Numbered from the stretch's first letter, positions 33,960 to 43,184 are shown. The stretch: 64,000 bases of DNA from Streptacidiphilus sp. ASG 303 (GCF_020991365.1 NZ_JAJLRA010000029.1:1-64000), one strand, 5' to 3'. The notes: generated by a model not told the origin, from the letters alone. Numbers and translations are program-made.

Positions 33960-34005
33960 TCCTGCGGCTTCCGGGCCGGGCGCGCCCGGCCCGGAAGCCG
34001 CAGGA
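33960..34005. terminator. Perfect 46-bp palindrome, bidirectional terminator
   Basis: The two 23-nt halves (33960-33982 and 33983-34005) are exact complements centred on GGGCGCGCCC. It lies 5 nt after the corA stop and 9 nt before the end of the convergent EamA gene. As a palindrome with no spacer it could also form a cruciform. Confidence 0.8.
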
Positions 34006-34013
34006 CGGGCGGC

Positions 34014-34967
34014 TCAGCCGCGCCGGCCGGCGCGGACCACCAGCACCAGGCCGGCGAGGATCAGCGCGACCGCCGGGTAGGCGGCGACGGGCGGCATCTG
34101 CCCGAGCCACAGGGCGGCGATCAGCGCGGCGCCGGGCGTCTCCAGCAGGATCGCGGTGGAGGTCACCGCCGGCCCCAGGGTGCGCACCACCCGGTTGCTG
34201 AGCGAGTGGCCGAGCAGCTGCGCGGCGGCGGTCAGCAGTGCCAGCTTCCCCCACGTCCCGGCGTCCCAGCCGGCGAGGGCGGTCCCCGAGGCGAGGGCGG
34301 CGGCGAGCAGCAGCACCGCCGTGGTCGCATAGCAGACGAGCGTGTACGCCGTGGTGGAGACGGTGCGCCGGACCTCGGCGCCCAGCAGCAGGTAGCCGGC
34401 GGCGGCCAGGCCCGCCGCCAGCGCCAGGGCGTCGCCGGCCAGGGCCCGGGGGGAGAGCGAGAGGTCGACGCCGGTCAGCACCAGCACGCCGGTGAAGGCG
34501 ATGGCGGTGCCCGCCCAGACCGCGGGCGCCGCGCGCCGGCCCCGCAGCCGCATGATCAGCGTGGCCCACAGCGGCGTGGTGGTGACCAGGGCGGTGGAGG
34601 ACGCCACCGAGGTCATCCGCAGGCTGGGCAGCCAGAGCGCGAAGTGCACGGCGAGCAGCGCGCCGGCCGCGAGGGTGAGCAGCAGGGCACGGCGGCCGAT
34701 CCGGCGCAGCTCGGCGCGGTGCCGCAGCAGCGCGTACGGGCCGAGGACGCCCACGGCCATGGTGTTGCGCCAGAAGGCGATGGCGAGGGCGGGGGCCGCG
34801 GTGGCGCTGATCAGCGGGGCGGAGAGGGAGATGCCGCCGACGGAGACCGCGAGGAGGAGCAGGTCGGCGACCGGCAGGCGGTGCGGCTGCCCGGCGGCGG
34901 CGTCGGCGGCGCCGGCGTGCCCGGTACCGGTGGCGCGGGCGGGGGTCTCGGGCCGGGCGGCGGGCAC
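34014..34967 (-). CDS. EamA-family (DMT) transporter
   Basis: The 317-residue protein has about ten membrane segments arranged as two EamA repeats. FWRNTMAVGVLGPYALLRHR and VASSTALVTTTPLWATLIMR belong to the first; AAQLLGHSLSNRVVRTLGPA and LETPGAALIAALWLGQMPPV to the second. DMT family members export small metabolites such as amino acids. A basic, Ala-rich N-terminal tail of about 35 residues precedes the first segment. GTG 34967 follows GAGGAGC by 3-4 nt. Confidence 0.9.
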   Translation of the reverse strand: MPAARPETPARATGTGHAGAADAAAGQPHRLPVADLLLLAVSVGGISLSAPLISATAAPALAIAFWRNTMAVGVLGPYALLRHRAELRRIGRRALLLTLAAGALLAVHFALWLPSLRMTSVASSTALVTTTPLWATLIMRLRGRRAAPAVWAGTAIAFTGVLVLTGVDLSLSPRALAGDALALAAGLAAAGYLLLGAEVRRTVSTTAYTLVCYATTAVLLLAAALASGTALAGWDAGTWGKLALLTAAAQLLGHSLSNRVVRTLGPAVTSTAILLETPGAALIAALWLGQMPPVAAYPAVALILAGLVLVVRAGRRG

Positions 34968-35158
34968 GGCGCTCCTCGTGGTGCGGCGGGGCGGGGTGGC
35001 ACCTCTCACCGTAAGGCCCGTAACCGTCGGACACCACTGTCGTCCGGGAAGTGGACCCCTCGGGGCGGCCCCCGCGGCGCGGGGCGGCCCCCGGCGCGGC
35101 CCTGCGGCCCCGCCGCCCGGGACCGCCCGGGACGGCCCCGCCCCGTACGCTGTGCGCC

Positions 35159-35716
35159 ATGGACCGAGTGACCGCCGCACCCGCCCCGCAGGCCGAGGAG
35201 GCCGGGGAGTTCCTCGACCCCGCCCTGGTGGAGGAGGCCGCGAGGAAGTCCGGCCTGCTCTGGGTCTCGGCCGGCGGCGCTCCTGCCCGCCCCCTGTGGC
35301 ACGTCTGGCAGGACGGGGCGGTGGTCGTCGTCGGCGACGGGGCCGAGCAGCCGCTGCACGGCCTGGCGGACGGTCAGGACGCGCTGGTGACGGCCCGCAG
35401 CAAGGACAAGGGCGGCCGCCTGGCGGCCTGGCCCGTGCGGGTGGTGGAGCTGGCCCCGGGCGGGGACGCCTGGCGGGCGGCGGTCGAGGAGCTCAAGGGC
35501 AAGCGGCTCAACGCCCCGGACACCGACACCGTCACCGACCGCTGGGCCCGCGAGTGCCGGGTGCTGCGGCTGGAGACGGCCGGTCCGACCGCGCAGCGGC
35601 CCGGCGCGATGCCCGACGGCTCCCACGCCGCGCGGCCCCTGCCGTCCGCGGCCACCACCCGCCGCCCGGTGCCGGCGGGGCTCCCCCGGCTGCTCCTGCG
35701 CCGCCGCGGCCGCTGA
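35159..35716 (+). CDS. FMN-binding split-barrel-like protein, uncharacterised
   Basis: A 185-residue protein. The segment LVEEAARKSGLLWVSAGGAP followed by RPLWHVWQDGAVVVVGDGAE resembles pyridoxamine-5'-phosphate-oxidase-like split barrels, as does the later ALVTARSKDKGGRLAAWPV. The C-terminal 45 residues are low-complexity and basic. Such proteins bind FMN, F420 or haem, or are inactive relatives; the cofactor cannot be told. The ATG at 35159 lies divergent to the EamA gene. Confidence 0.72.
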   Translation: MDRVTAAPAPQAEEAGEFLDPALVEEAARKSGLLWVSAGGAPARPLWHVWQDGAVVVVGDGAEQPLHGLADGQDALVTARSKDKGGRLAAWPVRVVELAPGGDAWRAAVEELKGKRLNAPDTDTVTDRWARECRVLRLETAGPTAQRPGAMPDGSHAARPLPSAATTRRPVPAGLPRLLLRRRGR

Positions 35717-35761
35717 GCCGCGCCGACGGGCCGGGACGGGCCCGCCGGGCGCCGGCGCGCG

Positions 35762-36487
35762 TCAGCCCCCGCCCGCCGCCCCCGCCGTGCCGTAGTCGAG
35801 CACCTGGCCGGGCGCCGGGGCCTTCACCGTGAGGTCCTTGCCGTAGTCGGTGAGGGCGAGGACGCCGGCGCCGCGGGCGCGCTCCACCCGGACCGGGTAG
35901 GGGGTGCCCTCCAGCGAGACCCGCAGGGTGCTGCCCCCGTCGGTGCCGACGGCGACCGTGCGCACCCCGCCGACCTCGCGGTAGTCGCCCTTGCGGGCGG
36001 GCCCGCCCAGGGCGGTGATGCTGTTCAGCAGGGCCGCCTTGTCGGTGAAGACCGCCAGCTGCCGGTAGGCGGGGTCGGTCGCGTGGACCCGCACGTACCG
36101 GCCCTCCAGCCTGCTCGGCGGCTTCCCGCCGGCCGCCTGCGCGTAGAAGTCGGCGTCGCCCTTGACGTAGAGCCGGGAGCCGACGCGCAGCAGCTCGAAG
36201 GAGCGGTTCCCGCTGACGACGCTCCCGGTGCCGCCCGCGGCGCTGAGCCGCACGTCGAGGCGGTAGGTGGCCCCGCCGCTGACGACCGTGCCGGACAGGT
36301 GGACCGAGGGGGCGGCGAGCGCGGCCGCCCGCGCACGGGAGGCGATGGCCTCCGGGGCCTGCCGGCCGATGCCGTTGGTGCCCGCGTCGGGGTCGGGGGG
36401 CGGCGGACTGCTGCAGCCGGCGACGGCGGCGAGCGCCAGGGCGGCGGTCGCGCAGGCGGCGCCGAGGGCGGTGCGGCGGGTCGGCAT
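35762..36487 (-). CDS. Lipoprotein, LppX/LprG-like
   Basis: The 241-residue protein begins MPTRRTALGAACATAALALA with lipobox VAGC (lipidated Cys about 25). The mature part, with SVHLSGTVVSGGATYRLDVR, SFELLRVGSRLYVKGDADFY and GYVRVHATDPAYRQLAVF-like segments, has the repeating beta-strand pattern of actinobacterial outer-leaflet lipoproteins such as LprG and LppX, which carry lipids in a U-shaped half barrel. Family placement is tentative. It is convergent with the split-barrel gene, 45 nt apart. Confidence 0.78.
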   Translation of the reverse strand: MPTRRTALGAACATAALALAAVAGCSSPPPPDPDAGTNGIGRQAPEAIASRARAAALAAPSVHLSGTVVSGGATYRLDVRLSAAGGTGSVVSGNRSFELLRVGSRLYVKGDADFYAQAAGGKPPSRLEGRYVRVHATDPAYRQLAVFTDKAALLNSITALGGPARKGDYREVGGVRTVAVGTDGGSTLRVSLEGTPYPVRVERARGAGVLALTDYGKDLTVKAPAPGQVLDYGTAGAAGGG

Positions 36488-36807
36488 GGGCCTGTTCCTC
36501 CCGCGGTCGGCACGGGCGGCGGGGCGGTGGCCGCAGCGTGTCGGGGTAGGGGCTGGTGGGACGCCAGAAAGCTACCGCAGCGTAGGCGGGGACCCGCAAC
36601 GGAGGTTCGGCTCGGGGAGGCTCCCCGGGCGCCCTCCACCGCGCCCGCACGCCCCGCCCGCGGGACGGACACACGGACGGGTGCACAGGCGGGGCGGGCC
36701 GCACGGGTCCCGTGCCCGGCGGGCCCGCGCCCGGAGCCGCAGGTAGCCTGGCTGCACGGCGACACGCCCGTGAGCAGGCCATGACGAGGGAGGAGACCGA
36801 GGAGGCC
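36488..36807 (+). other. 320-nt intergenic region before the MgtE-like gene
   Basis: The region separates the divergent lipoprotein and MgtE-like genes and must hold both promoters. Slightly lower GC around 36560-36600 and TAGCCT at 36744-36749 (in GCAGGTAGCCTGGC) are the best promoter hints, the latter a fair -10 match for the MgtE-like gene. No small gene is apparent. Confidence 0.35.
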
Positions 36808-38094
36808 ATGGCAGGAGCAGCCAACCGGGTCTTCATCTCCCACCTCTCCGGCGTCGCGGTCTTCGACCCCAACGGCGACCAGGTGGGACGGGTCCGCGAC
36901 GTCGTCGTCTCGCTGCGCCTGGGCGGCCGGCCGCCCCGGGTGCTAGGCCTGGTCGCCGAGGTGGTGAGCCGCCGCCGCATCTTCCTGCCGATGACCCGGG
37001 TGACCAGCCTGGAGTCCGGCCAGGTGCTGACCACCGGCGTGATCAACATGCGGCGCTTCGAGCAGCGCCCCACCGAGACCCTGGTGCTCGGCGAGATGCT
37101 GGACCGGCGCGTCACCCTCACCGACACCGGCGAGCAGGTCACCGTCCTGGACGTGGCGATGGTGCAGACCCGGCTGCGCGAGTGGGAGGTCTCCAAGGTC
37201 TACGTGCAGCGCGGCAAGACGGGCCGGCTGCGCCGCCGCGGCGAGACGCTGACCGTGGACTGGTCGGCCGTCACCGGGTTCTCCCTCACCGAGGAGGGGC
37301 AGGGCGCCGCCAACCTGCTGGCCACCTTCGAGCAGCTGCGCCCCGCCGACCTGGCCAACGTGCTGCACCACCTCTCGGCCAAGCGCCGCGTCGAGGTGGC
37401 GGCGGCGCTGGACGACGAGCGGCTCGCGGACGTCCTGGAGGAGCTCCCCGAGGACGACCAGGTGGAGATCATCGGCAAGCTGAAGGACGAGCGGGCCGCC
37501 GACATCCTGGAGGCCATGGACCCGGACGACGCCGCCGACCTGCTCTCCGAGCTGCCCGAGGACGAGGCCGAGCGGCTGCTGCGGCTGATGGAGCCCGACG
37601 AGGCCGAGCCGGTGCGCCGCCTGCTGGGCTACGAGGAGAACACCGCGGGCGGCCTGATGACCACCGAGCCGATCGTGCTGGAGCCCGACGCCACGGTGGC
37701 GGAGGCCCTGGCCCGCGTGCGGGTCGCGGACCAGAAGTCGGCGCTGGCGGCGCAGGTGTACGTCTGCCGGCCGCCGAGCGAGACGCCGACCGGGACCTAC
37801 CTGGGCATGGTGCACTTCCAGCGGCTGCTGCGGGAGCCGCCGTTCACCCTGGTCGGGGCGATCGTCGACCGCGCCCTGGACCCGCTGCCGCCGGACACCC
37901 CGCTGCCCGTGATCACCAGCTACCTGGCCACCTACAACCTGGTGGCCGCACCCGTCGTGGACGACGCCGACCACCTGCTGGGCACCGTCACCGTGGACGA
38001 CGTCCTGGACCACCTGCTGCCGGAGGACTGGCGGGAGTCCACCGTGCACGTCGAGGACCTCCCGCCCGAGGGGGTGGCCGGCGGTGGACGGTGA
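36808..38094 (+). CDS. MgtE N-terminal/CBS protein without a membrane domain
   Basis: A 428-residue soluble protein. Residues about 1-180 hold two PRC-barrel-like units (VFISHLSGVAVFDPNGDQVG and SLESGQVLTTGVINMRRF). The middle is the MgtE N-domain of repeated helical units (HHLSAKRRVEVAAALDDERL, LEELPEDDQVEIIGKLKDER, DLLSELPEDEAERLLRLMEP). Two CBS domains follow, with VRRLLGYEENTAGGLMTTEP and LLGTVTVDDVLDHLLPEDW. MgtE uses these parts to sense Mg2+, but here the channel domain is missing, so the role is regulatory or scaffold-like. ATG 36808 is favoured by GAGGAGG 2-3 nt upstream; ATG 36781 would add nine residues. Confidence 0.9.
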   Translation: MAGAANRVFISHLSGVAVFDPNGDQVGRVRDVVVSLRLGGRPPRVLGLVAEVVSRRRIFLPMTRVTSLESGQVLTTGVINMRRFEQRPTETLVLGEMLDRRVTLTDTGEQVTVLDVAMVQTRLREWEVSKVYVQRGKTGRLRRRGETLTVDWSAVTGFSLTEEGQGAANLLATFEQLRPADLANVLHHLSAKRRVEVAAALDDERLADVLEELPEDDQVEIIGKLKDERAADILEAMDPDDAADLLSELPEDEAERLLRLMEPDEAEPVRRLLGYEENTAGGLMTTEPIVLEPDATVAEALARVRVADQKSALAAQVYVCRPPSETPTGTYLGMVHFQRLLREPPFTLVGAIVDRALDPLPPDTPLPVITSYLATYNLVAAPVVDDADHLLGTVTVDDVLDHLLPEDWRESTVHVEDLPPEGVAGGGR

Positions 38095-38773
38095 GCGGGG
38101 CGGCCGGGGCCGCCGGGACCGGGAGGGCCGCGAGGAGGGCCGCTCCCGGCTCCAGAGCGAGCTGCGGGAGCTGAGGGAGCTCAGGGAGCTGCGGCTGCGC
38201 GAAGGGGGCCCCTCCGCGGTCCAGGGCGCCGCGGCGCGGATCGGCGAGCACGAGGAGCGGCGGCGCATCCGGCTGGACCAGCCGCGCAGCGGGCGCCGGT
38301 CCTGGGTGCGGCTGCCCGCGTACGACCCGGAGGCGTTCGGGCGGCTGTCGGAGCAGATCGCGCGCTTCCTGGGGACGGGCCGGTTCATCGTCTGGATGAC
38401 GGTGGTGGTGGTCGTCTGGGTCGGCTGGAACAGCCTGGCGCCGGGCTCCCTGCGGTTCGACCAGTACCCCTTCATCTTCCTCACCCTGGCGCTGTCGCTG
38501 CAGGCGTCGTACGCGGCGCCGCTGATCCTGCTGGCGCAGAACCGGCAGGACGACCGCGACCGGGTGAACATGGAGCAGGACCGGGCGCGCAGCGAGCGCA
38601 ACATCGCCGACACCGAGTTCCTCACCCGCGAGGTGGCGGCCCTGCGGCAGGGCCTGGGCGAGGTGGCGACCCGCGACTTCCTCCGCTCGGAGCTGCAGAT
38701 CCTGCTCAAGGAGCTGGAGGAGCAGCGGCGGGAGCTCTCGCCGCACGCCGACGACGTCCCCGACCGCCGCTGA
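38084..38773 (+). CDS. DUF1003 membrane protein
   Basis: The 229-residue protein starts at GTG 38084 and overlaps the MgtE-like gene by 11 nt, so the two are coupled. The N-terminus is highly charged with a LRELRELRELRLRE coiled coil. Two membrane segments follow (GRFIVWMTVVVVVWVGWNSL and FIFLTLALSLQASYAAPLIL). After them comes the DUF1003 block LLAQNRQDDRDRVNMEQDRA, then a helical tail with LKELEEQRREL. The function is unknown. Coupling with an MgtE-type sensor suggests a role in cation homeostasis. Confidence 0.9.
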   Translation: MDGERGGRGRRDREGREEGRSRLQSELRELRELRELRLREGGPSAVQGAAARIGEHEERRRIRLDQPRSGRRSWVRLPAYDPEAFGRLSEQIARFLGTGRFIVWMTVVVVVWVGWNSLAPGSLRFDQYPFIFLTLALSLQASYAAPLILLAQNRQDDRDRVNMEQDRARSERNIADTEFLTREVAALRQGLGEVATRDFLRSELQILLKELEEQRRELSPHADDVPDRR

Positions 38774-38930
38774 GCCCCGGCCGCGCCGGCGGCCCGGCCG
38801 GTCCGGCCGGTCCGGCCGCGCGGTCCGGCCCCGCGGTCCGGCCGGGTGGTCGGCCCCGCGGCCCGGCCGTGTGATCGGCCGCACCCCACCGGCGGAGCTG
38901 GGGCGGAGCCCGGCGCCGTACCATCGGTGC

Positions 38931-40100
38931 ATGGCCAATGAGACGCAGGGCGGGGCCGGCGGCGCGACGGCACTCGAGGAGTCCGTACGCAGCGCGCTGA
39001 CGACCGTCCAGGACCCGGAGATCCACCGCCCCATCACCGAGCTGGGCATGGTGAAATCGGTGGAGATCGGCGAGGGCGGCGCGGTCCGCGTCGCCGTCTG
39101 GCTGACCGTCTCGGGCTGCCCGATGCGCGACACCATCACCTCCCGCGTCACCGAGGCGGTCGGACGGGTGCCCGGCGTCTCCGGCGTCGAGGTCGAGCTG
39201 GACGTGATGAGCGACCAGCAGCGGCGGGAGCTGTCCGAGCTGCTGCGCGGCGGCGCCGCCGAGCGGGAGATCCCCTTCGCGAAGCCGGGCTCGCTGACCC
39301 GGGTGTACGCGGTCGCGTCCGGCAAGGGCGGTGTCGGCAAGTCGTCGGTGACCGTGAACCTGGCGGCGTCGCTGGCCGCCGACGGCCTGAAGGTCGCCGT
39401 GGTGGACGCCGACATCTACGGCCACAGCGTGCCGCGGATGCTGGGCGTGGACGGCCGTCCCACCCAGGTCGAGAACATGATCATGCCGCCGTCGGCGCAC
39501 GACGTGAAGGTGATCTCCATCGGCATGTTCACCCCGGGCAACGCGCCCGTGGTGTGGCGCGGCCCGATGCTCCACCGCGCGCTCCAGCAGTTCCTCGCGG
39601 ACGTCTACTGGGGCGACCTGGACGTGCTGCTGCTGGACCTGCCGCCCGGCACCGGCGACATCGCCATCTCGGTGGCGCAGCTGGTGCCCAACGCGGAGAT
39701 CCTCATCGTCACCACCCCGCAGCAGGCCGCGGCCGAGGTGGCGGAGCGGGCCGGCACCATCGCGCTGCAGACCCACCAGAAGATCGTCGGCGTGATCGAG
39801 AACATGTCCGGCATGCCCTGCCCGCACTGCGGCGAGATGGTGGACGTCTTCGGCACCGGCGGCGGGCGGACCGTCGCCGAGGCCCTCACCCGGGCGACCG
39901 GCGCCGAGGTCCCGGTGCTGGGCTCGATCCCGATCGACGTGCGGCTGCGCGAGGGCGGCGACGAGGGCAAGCCGGTCGTCCTGTCCGACCCCGACTCGCC
40001 GGCCGGCGCCGCGCTGCGCGCGGTGGCGGCGAAGCTCGGACGGCGGGAGCGCGGTCTGGCGGGCATGTCGCTGGGGCTGACGCCGCGCAACAAGTTCTGA
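38931..40100 (+). CDS. mrp: Mrp/NBP35-type iron-sulfur carrier ATPase
   Basis: The 389-residue protein has an N-terminal MIP18/DUF59-like domain (VQDPEIHRPITELGMVKSVE) and a P-loop ATPase domain with the deviant Walker A SGKGGVGKS. LLDLPPGTGDIAISVAQ is the Walker B region, and CPHCGEM carries the C-x2-C pair that bridges a 4Fe-4S cluster between two subunits. It delivers clusters to target apoproteins. The ATG at 38931 lacks a strong Shine-Dalgarno. The preceding 157 nt are composed of imperfect CGGTCCGGC repeats. Confidence 0.93.
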   Translation: MANETQGGAGGATALEESVRSALTTVQDPEIHRPITELGMVKSVEIGEGGAVRVAVWLTVSGCPMRDTITSRVTEAVGRVPGVSGVEVELDVMSDQQRRELSELLRGGAAEREIPFAKPGSLTRVYAVASGKGGVGKSSVTVNLAASLAADGLKVAVVDADIYGHSVPRMLGVDGRPTQVENMIMPPSAHDVKVISIGMFTPGNAPVVWRGPMLHRALQQFLADVYWGDLDVLLLDLPPGTGDIAISVAQLVPNAEILIVTTPQQAAAEVAERAGTIALQTHQKIVGVIENMSGMPCPHCGEMVDVFGTGGGRTVAEALTRATGAEVPVLGSIPIDVRLREGGDEGKPVVLSDPDSPAGAALRAVAAKLGRRERGLAGMSLGLTPRNKF

Positions 40101-40232
40101 GCGGCGCGGCACGGCGCCCCGGCAGGGGCGGTGCGGGGCGGTCGGGACGCGGTCCCGGCCGCCCCGCGGTGCGTCCGGACCCCGCACCCCGGGCCGCACG
40201 CCGACGGCGGCGGTGACGGCGGCGGCACGCCG

Positions 40233-40263
40233 ACGGCGCCCCGCGGTGTCCGCGGGGCGCCGT
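40233..40263. terminator. Hairpin between mrp and the convergent gene
   Basis: ACGGCGCCCCGCGG and CCGCGGGGCGCCGT form a perfect 14-bp stem with a TGT loop, 13 nt before the end of the reverse-strand gene. Confidence 0.75.
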
Positions 40264-40275
40264 GCGGGGAGTGCG

Positions 40276-40932
40276 TCAGGAGGAGCCGAGCGCGGTGGCC
40301 CCCGCCGGGCGGGGCTCGGCGTAGCGGCGGGCGACGTCGCCGACGGCGGCGAAGCCCAGCCCGTACGCGCTGATGCCGCGCCCGTAGGCGCCGATCAGCA
40401 CCCCGGGGGCCTCGCCGGCCAGCACCCAGCCGTACTCGGACTCGCGGTAGCGGAAGTCCTGCGGCTGCCCGTTGACGGGGAGGTTGAGCGAGGACCAGTT
40501 CGGGCCGTCGAGGTCGTCGGCGAGGTCCCACGCGATGGCGGTCTGCTGGTCCAGCCAGTCCTGACGGAGCGTCCGGTCCAGCTGGCCCGGCCAGGTGGCC
40601 GACAGCAGGCCCGAGCCGGCCAGCCAGGCGGCCGACGAGGCCGAGGTGGCCTCCAGCACGCCGGTGCCGTCGGCGCTGCGCCGCACCGGGCGGCGCGCCA
40701 CGGTGACCACCACGGCGAAGCGGCGGGTGTCCGGCACCTCGTACTGGCGGGCTGCGGGCTCGTCGCCGTGGCCGACGGAGCCGTAGTCCACGGTGCCCTC
40801 CGCGCCCGCGCCGACCTGCAGCAGCCAGCGGTCGCCCGTCCAGCCGTCGTCCAGGCCGTACCAGGGGAAGTCCGCCGCCAGGTAACCGTCGAGCGCGACC
40901 GCCGCTCCCGCCGCACGACTCGTCGTGTCCAT
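40276..40932 (-). CDS. Uncharacterised 218-residue protein
   Basis: The frame starts at ATG 40932, with GGAGGAGG about 5-12 nt upstream. The protein is soluble and Trp/Gly-rich, with blocks YLAADFPWYGLDDGWTGDRW, TRRFAVVVTVARRPVRRS, DRTLRQDWLDQQTAIAWDLA and GEAPGVLIGAYGRGISAYGL. I do not recognise a family. The good Shine-Dalgarno, normal codon bias and its own terminator support it as real. It lies between mrp and tatB. Confidence 0.72.
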   Translation of the reverse strand: MDTTSRAAGAAVALDGYLAADFPWYGLDDGWTGDRWLLQVGAGAEGTVDYGSVGHGDEPAARQYEVPDTRRFAVVVTVARRPVRRSADGTGVLEATSASSAAWLAGSGLLSATWPGQLDRTLRQDWLDQQTAIAWDLADDLDGPNWSSLNLPVNGQPQDFRYRESEYGWVLAGEAPGVLIGAYGRGISAYGLGFAAVGDVARRYAEPRPAGATALGSS

Positions 40933-41100
40933 CCCGGGCCTCCTCCGACCGCTGTGGTCACTGCTCCGGCGCGGGGTGCGCCGGGCCCCTCGGGCACAGA
41001 CGATGCATCAGGGCAGAAAATAGGATAGCGAGGCCAGGGGCGCGCACCGGCGTGTCGCCGCACACACCGGTGTTTCGGGTCCCGGGCAGGGCCGGACGGC

Positions 41101-41520
41101 TCAGGTGGCGTCCGGGTCGTACGGGGGGCGCTCGTCCGCCTGCAGACCGCCGGCCCCGGCCGGGCCGCCGTCCTTGGACAGGTCCAGGGAGCCGGAGACC
41201 GTGCGGCGCGGCGCCGGGGCGGGCTCGGCGTCCGCCGCCAGGTCGAAGCCGTTGCGGATCTCCTTGAGCCCGAGCTCGTCGCCGGTCAGCAGGTTCTTGC
41301 GGACGAAGGTCTTCGGGTTGAGGTCCTCGAACTCGAAGTCCTTGAACTCAGGGCCGAGCTCGTTGCGGATGTCGGCCTTGGCGTTGTCGGCGAAGGAGCG
41401 GACCTTGCGGATGAAGGCCATGGCGTCCTGGATGACCTTCGGCAGCTTGTCCGGGCCGAAGACGACCACCGCGATGACGGCGAGGACCGCCATCTCGGGC
41501 AGGCCTATGTCGTTGAACAC
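41101..41520 (-). CDS. tatB: Sec-independent translocase protein TatB
   Basis: The 139-residue protein starts at GTG 41520 (VFNDIGLPEMAVLAVIAVVV), a single N-terminal membrane segment followed by the Tat hinge FGPDKLPKVIQDAMAFIRKV. An amphipathic helix and a long acidic tail complete the TatB pattern. TatB works with TatC to bind twin-arginine signal peptides of folded proteins. AGGGAG lies about 8 nt upstream of the GTG. It is downstream of htrA in the sigE cluster, an order also known in mycobacteria. Confidence 0.92.
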   Translation of the reverse strand: MFNDIGLPEMAVLAVIAVVVFGPDKLPKVIQDAMAFIRKVRSFADNAKADIRNELGPEFKDFEFEDLNPKTFVRKNLLTGDELGLKEIRNGFDLAADAEPAPAPRRTVSGSLDLSKDGGPAGAGGLQADERPPYDPDAT

Positions 41521-41707
41521 CCGGGGCTCCCTGCTGCTGGACGGCGTACCGGTGCGGCGGCACTCCCCACCAGGGTAACGGGAGGCCGGCGGAAGGCAGG
41601 GCCGAGGAGCGGGGCGCGGCGGACAGGGCACCGCCGCCCCCGGCCCGGGGTGCCGCGGCCCCGGACGGGCCCCGGACGGGCCCCGGACCGCCCGGCCGCC
41701 GGCCCGC

Positions 41708-43039
41708 TCAGCCTCCGGCGGCTCCGAGGACGACCGCCACGGTGCGCCGGCTGCCGCCGCGCTCCACGGTCAGCCGCAGGGTGTCCCCCGGCCGGTGGCT
41801 GCGGATCACGACCACCAGCTGGTCGCCGTCGTGCACCGGCCGGCCGTCGGCGGCGGTGATCACGTCGCCGGGCCGGAGGCCGGCCCGGTCCCCCGGACCG
41901 CCGGGCGTGACGGGGGCCCCGCCCTTGGCGGACGCCCGCACCAGCACCTTCGCCCCGTCGCCCGCGAACTGCATGTCCAGGGTGACGCCGATGACCGGGT
42001 GCACCGCCTTCCCGTCGTTGACCAGCTGCTCGGCGACCCGGCGGGCCTCGTTCACCGGGATGGCGAAGCCCAGGCCGATGCTGCCGGACTGCTGGTCGCT
42101 GCCGAACGGGTCGCCGGTGCCGGAGGCCGACCGGATGGCGGAGTTGACGCCGATCACCCGGCCCGCCGCGTCCATCAGCGGCCCCCCGGAGTTGCCCGGA
42201 TTGATGGGCGCGTCCGTCTGCAGCGCGTCGACGTACGAGACCCCGTCGCCCCCGGCCGTGCCGCTGGCCGTGATCGGCCGGTGGGTCGCGCTGACGATGC
42301 CCGTGGTGACGGTGCCCTCCAGACCGAACGGGGCGCCGATGGCGACCACCGGGTCGCCCACGCGCACCCGGTCGGAGTCGCCGAGGGTGAGCGGCCGCAG
42401 GCCCGAGACCCCGGCCACCCGGATCACCGCCAGGTCGTACCCGCTGTCCCGCCCGACGACGGTGGCCCGGCGGGTCTGGCCGCCGTCGAAGGTGACCGTG
42501 ATCGTGCCGGACGACGCCGCCGGGGCGACCACGTGGTTGTTGGTGAGGATGCGGCCCCGGGTGTCGAGGACGAACCCGGTGCCGGTGCCCTCGGCCCGGG
42601 GGCCCTTGACGTGGATGTACACCACGCCGGGCAGGGTCGCCCGGGCGACGGCCGCGACGCTGCCCGGCGCCCGCTCCGCGGCCGCGTCGGAGACCTGCGG
42701 CAGGGTGAGGCGGCCGCCCGTGCCGCGGGCCTCCAGGAGGGCGCCCACGCCGCCGCCCGCGGTCCCCGAGACCAGGGCCAGCAGGACCGCCCCGGCCAGC
42801 AGCGCGGCGCGCCGTCGGCGGGCCGGTGCGGCGTCGCCGGGCGGGGTGGGGGGCGGGGCCCAGGGGTCGGGGGCGCCGTGCGGCTCCGGGGGTGCGGGCG
42901 GCAGGGGCGCCCGCACCGGGCGGCCGTCCGCCGCGCCCCCGGCCGCGGGCGCGCCGCCCCCGTCCGCCGGCCGGTCGGGGTGGCTCCACCACTGCGGCGC
43001 GCCGGCGTCCCGACCCGGCCGCTCCTCGGTCGCGCTCAT
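41708..43039 (-). CDS. HtrA/DegP-type serine protease
   Basis: The 443-residue protein has a Pro-rich cytoplasmic N-terminus (about 75 residues), one membrane segment (about 78-100), a trypsin-like protease domain and a C-terminal PDZ domain (about 345-440). The triad is His169 (NNHV), Asp202 (GYDLAVIRV) and Ser284 (PGNSGGPL). It would be anchored with the protease outside the membrane and degrade misfolded envelope proteins. It belongs to the envelope-stress cluster downstream of the anti-sigma gene. The 145-nt gap to that gene suggests a possible own promoter. Confidence 0.93.
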   Translation of the reverse strand: MSATEERPGRDAGAPQWWSHPDRPADGGGAPAAGGAADGRPVRAPLPPAPPEPHGAPDPWAPPPTPPGDAAPARRRRAALLAGAVLLALVSGTAGGGVGALLEARGTGGRLTLPQVSDAAAERAPGSVAAVARATLPGVVYIHVKGPRAEGTGTGFVLDTRGRILTNNHVVAPAASSGTITVTFDGGQTRRATVVGRDSGYDLAVIRVAGVSGLRPLTLGDSDRVRVGDPVVAIGAPFGLEGTVTTGIVSATHRPITASGTAGGDGVSYVDALQTDAPINPGNSGGPLMDAAGRVIGVNSAIRSASGTGDPFGSDQQSGSIGLGFAIPVNEARRVAEQLVNDGKAVHPVIGVTLDMQFAGDGAKVLVRASAKGGAPVTPGGPGDRAGLRPGDVITAADGRPVHDGDQLVVVIRSHRPGDTLRLTVERGGSRRTVAVVLGAAGG

Positions 43040-43184
43040 CCGTGCTGCTGCTCCTCTGCGGCCACCGCGGCCACCGCGGCCGCAGCTCCGATTCAACCAG
43101 TCCCGGCGCGGCCGCGGGCACCGTGCGGAGCAGCGGCCCGCCCGGGGACCGGCCGCGGGCGGGCTGCGGGCCGGCTGCGGGCCG

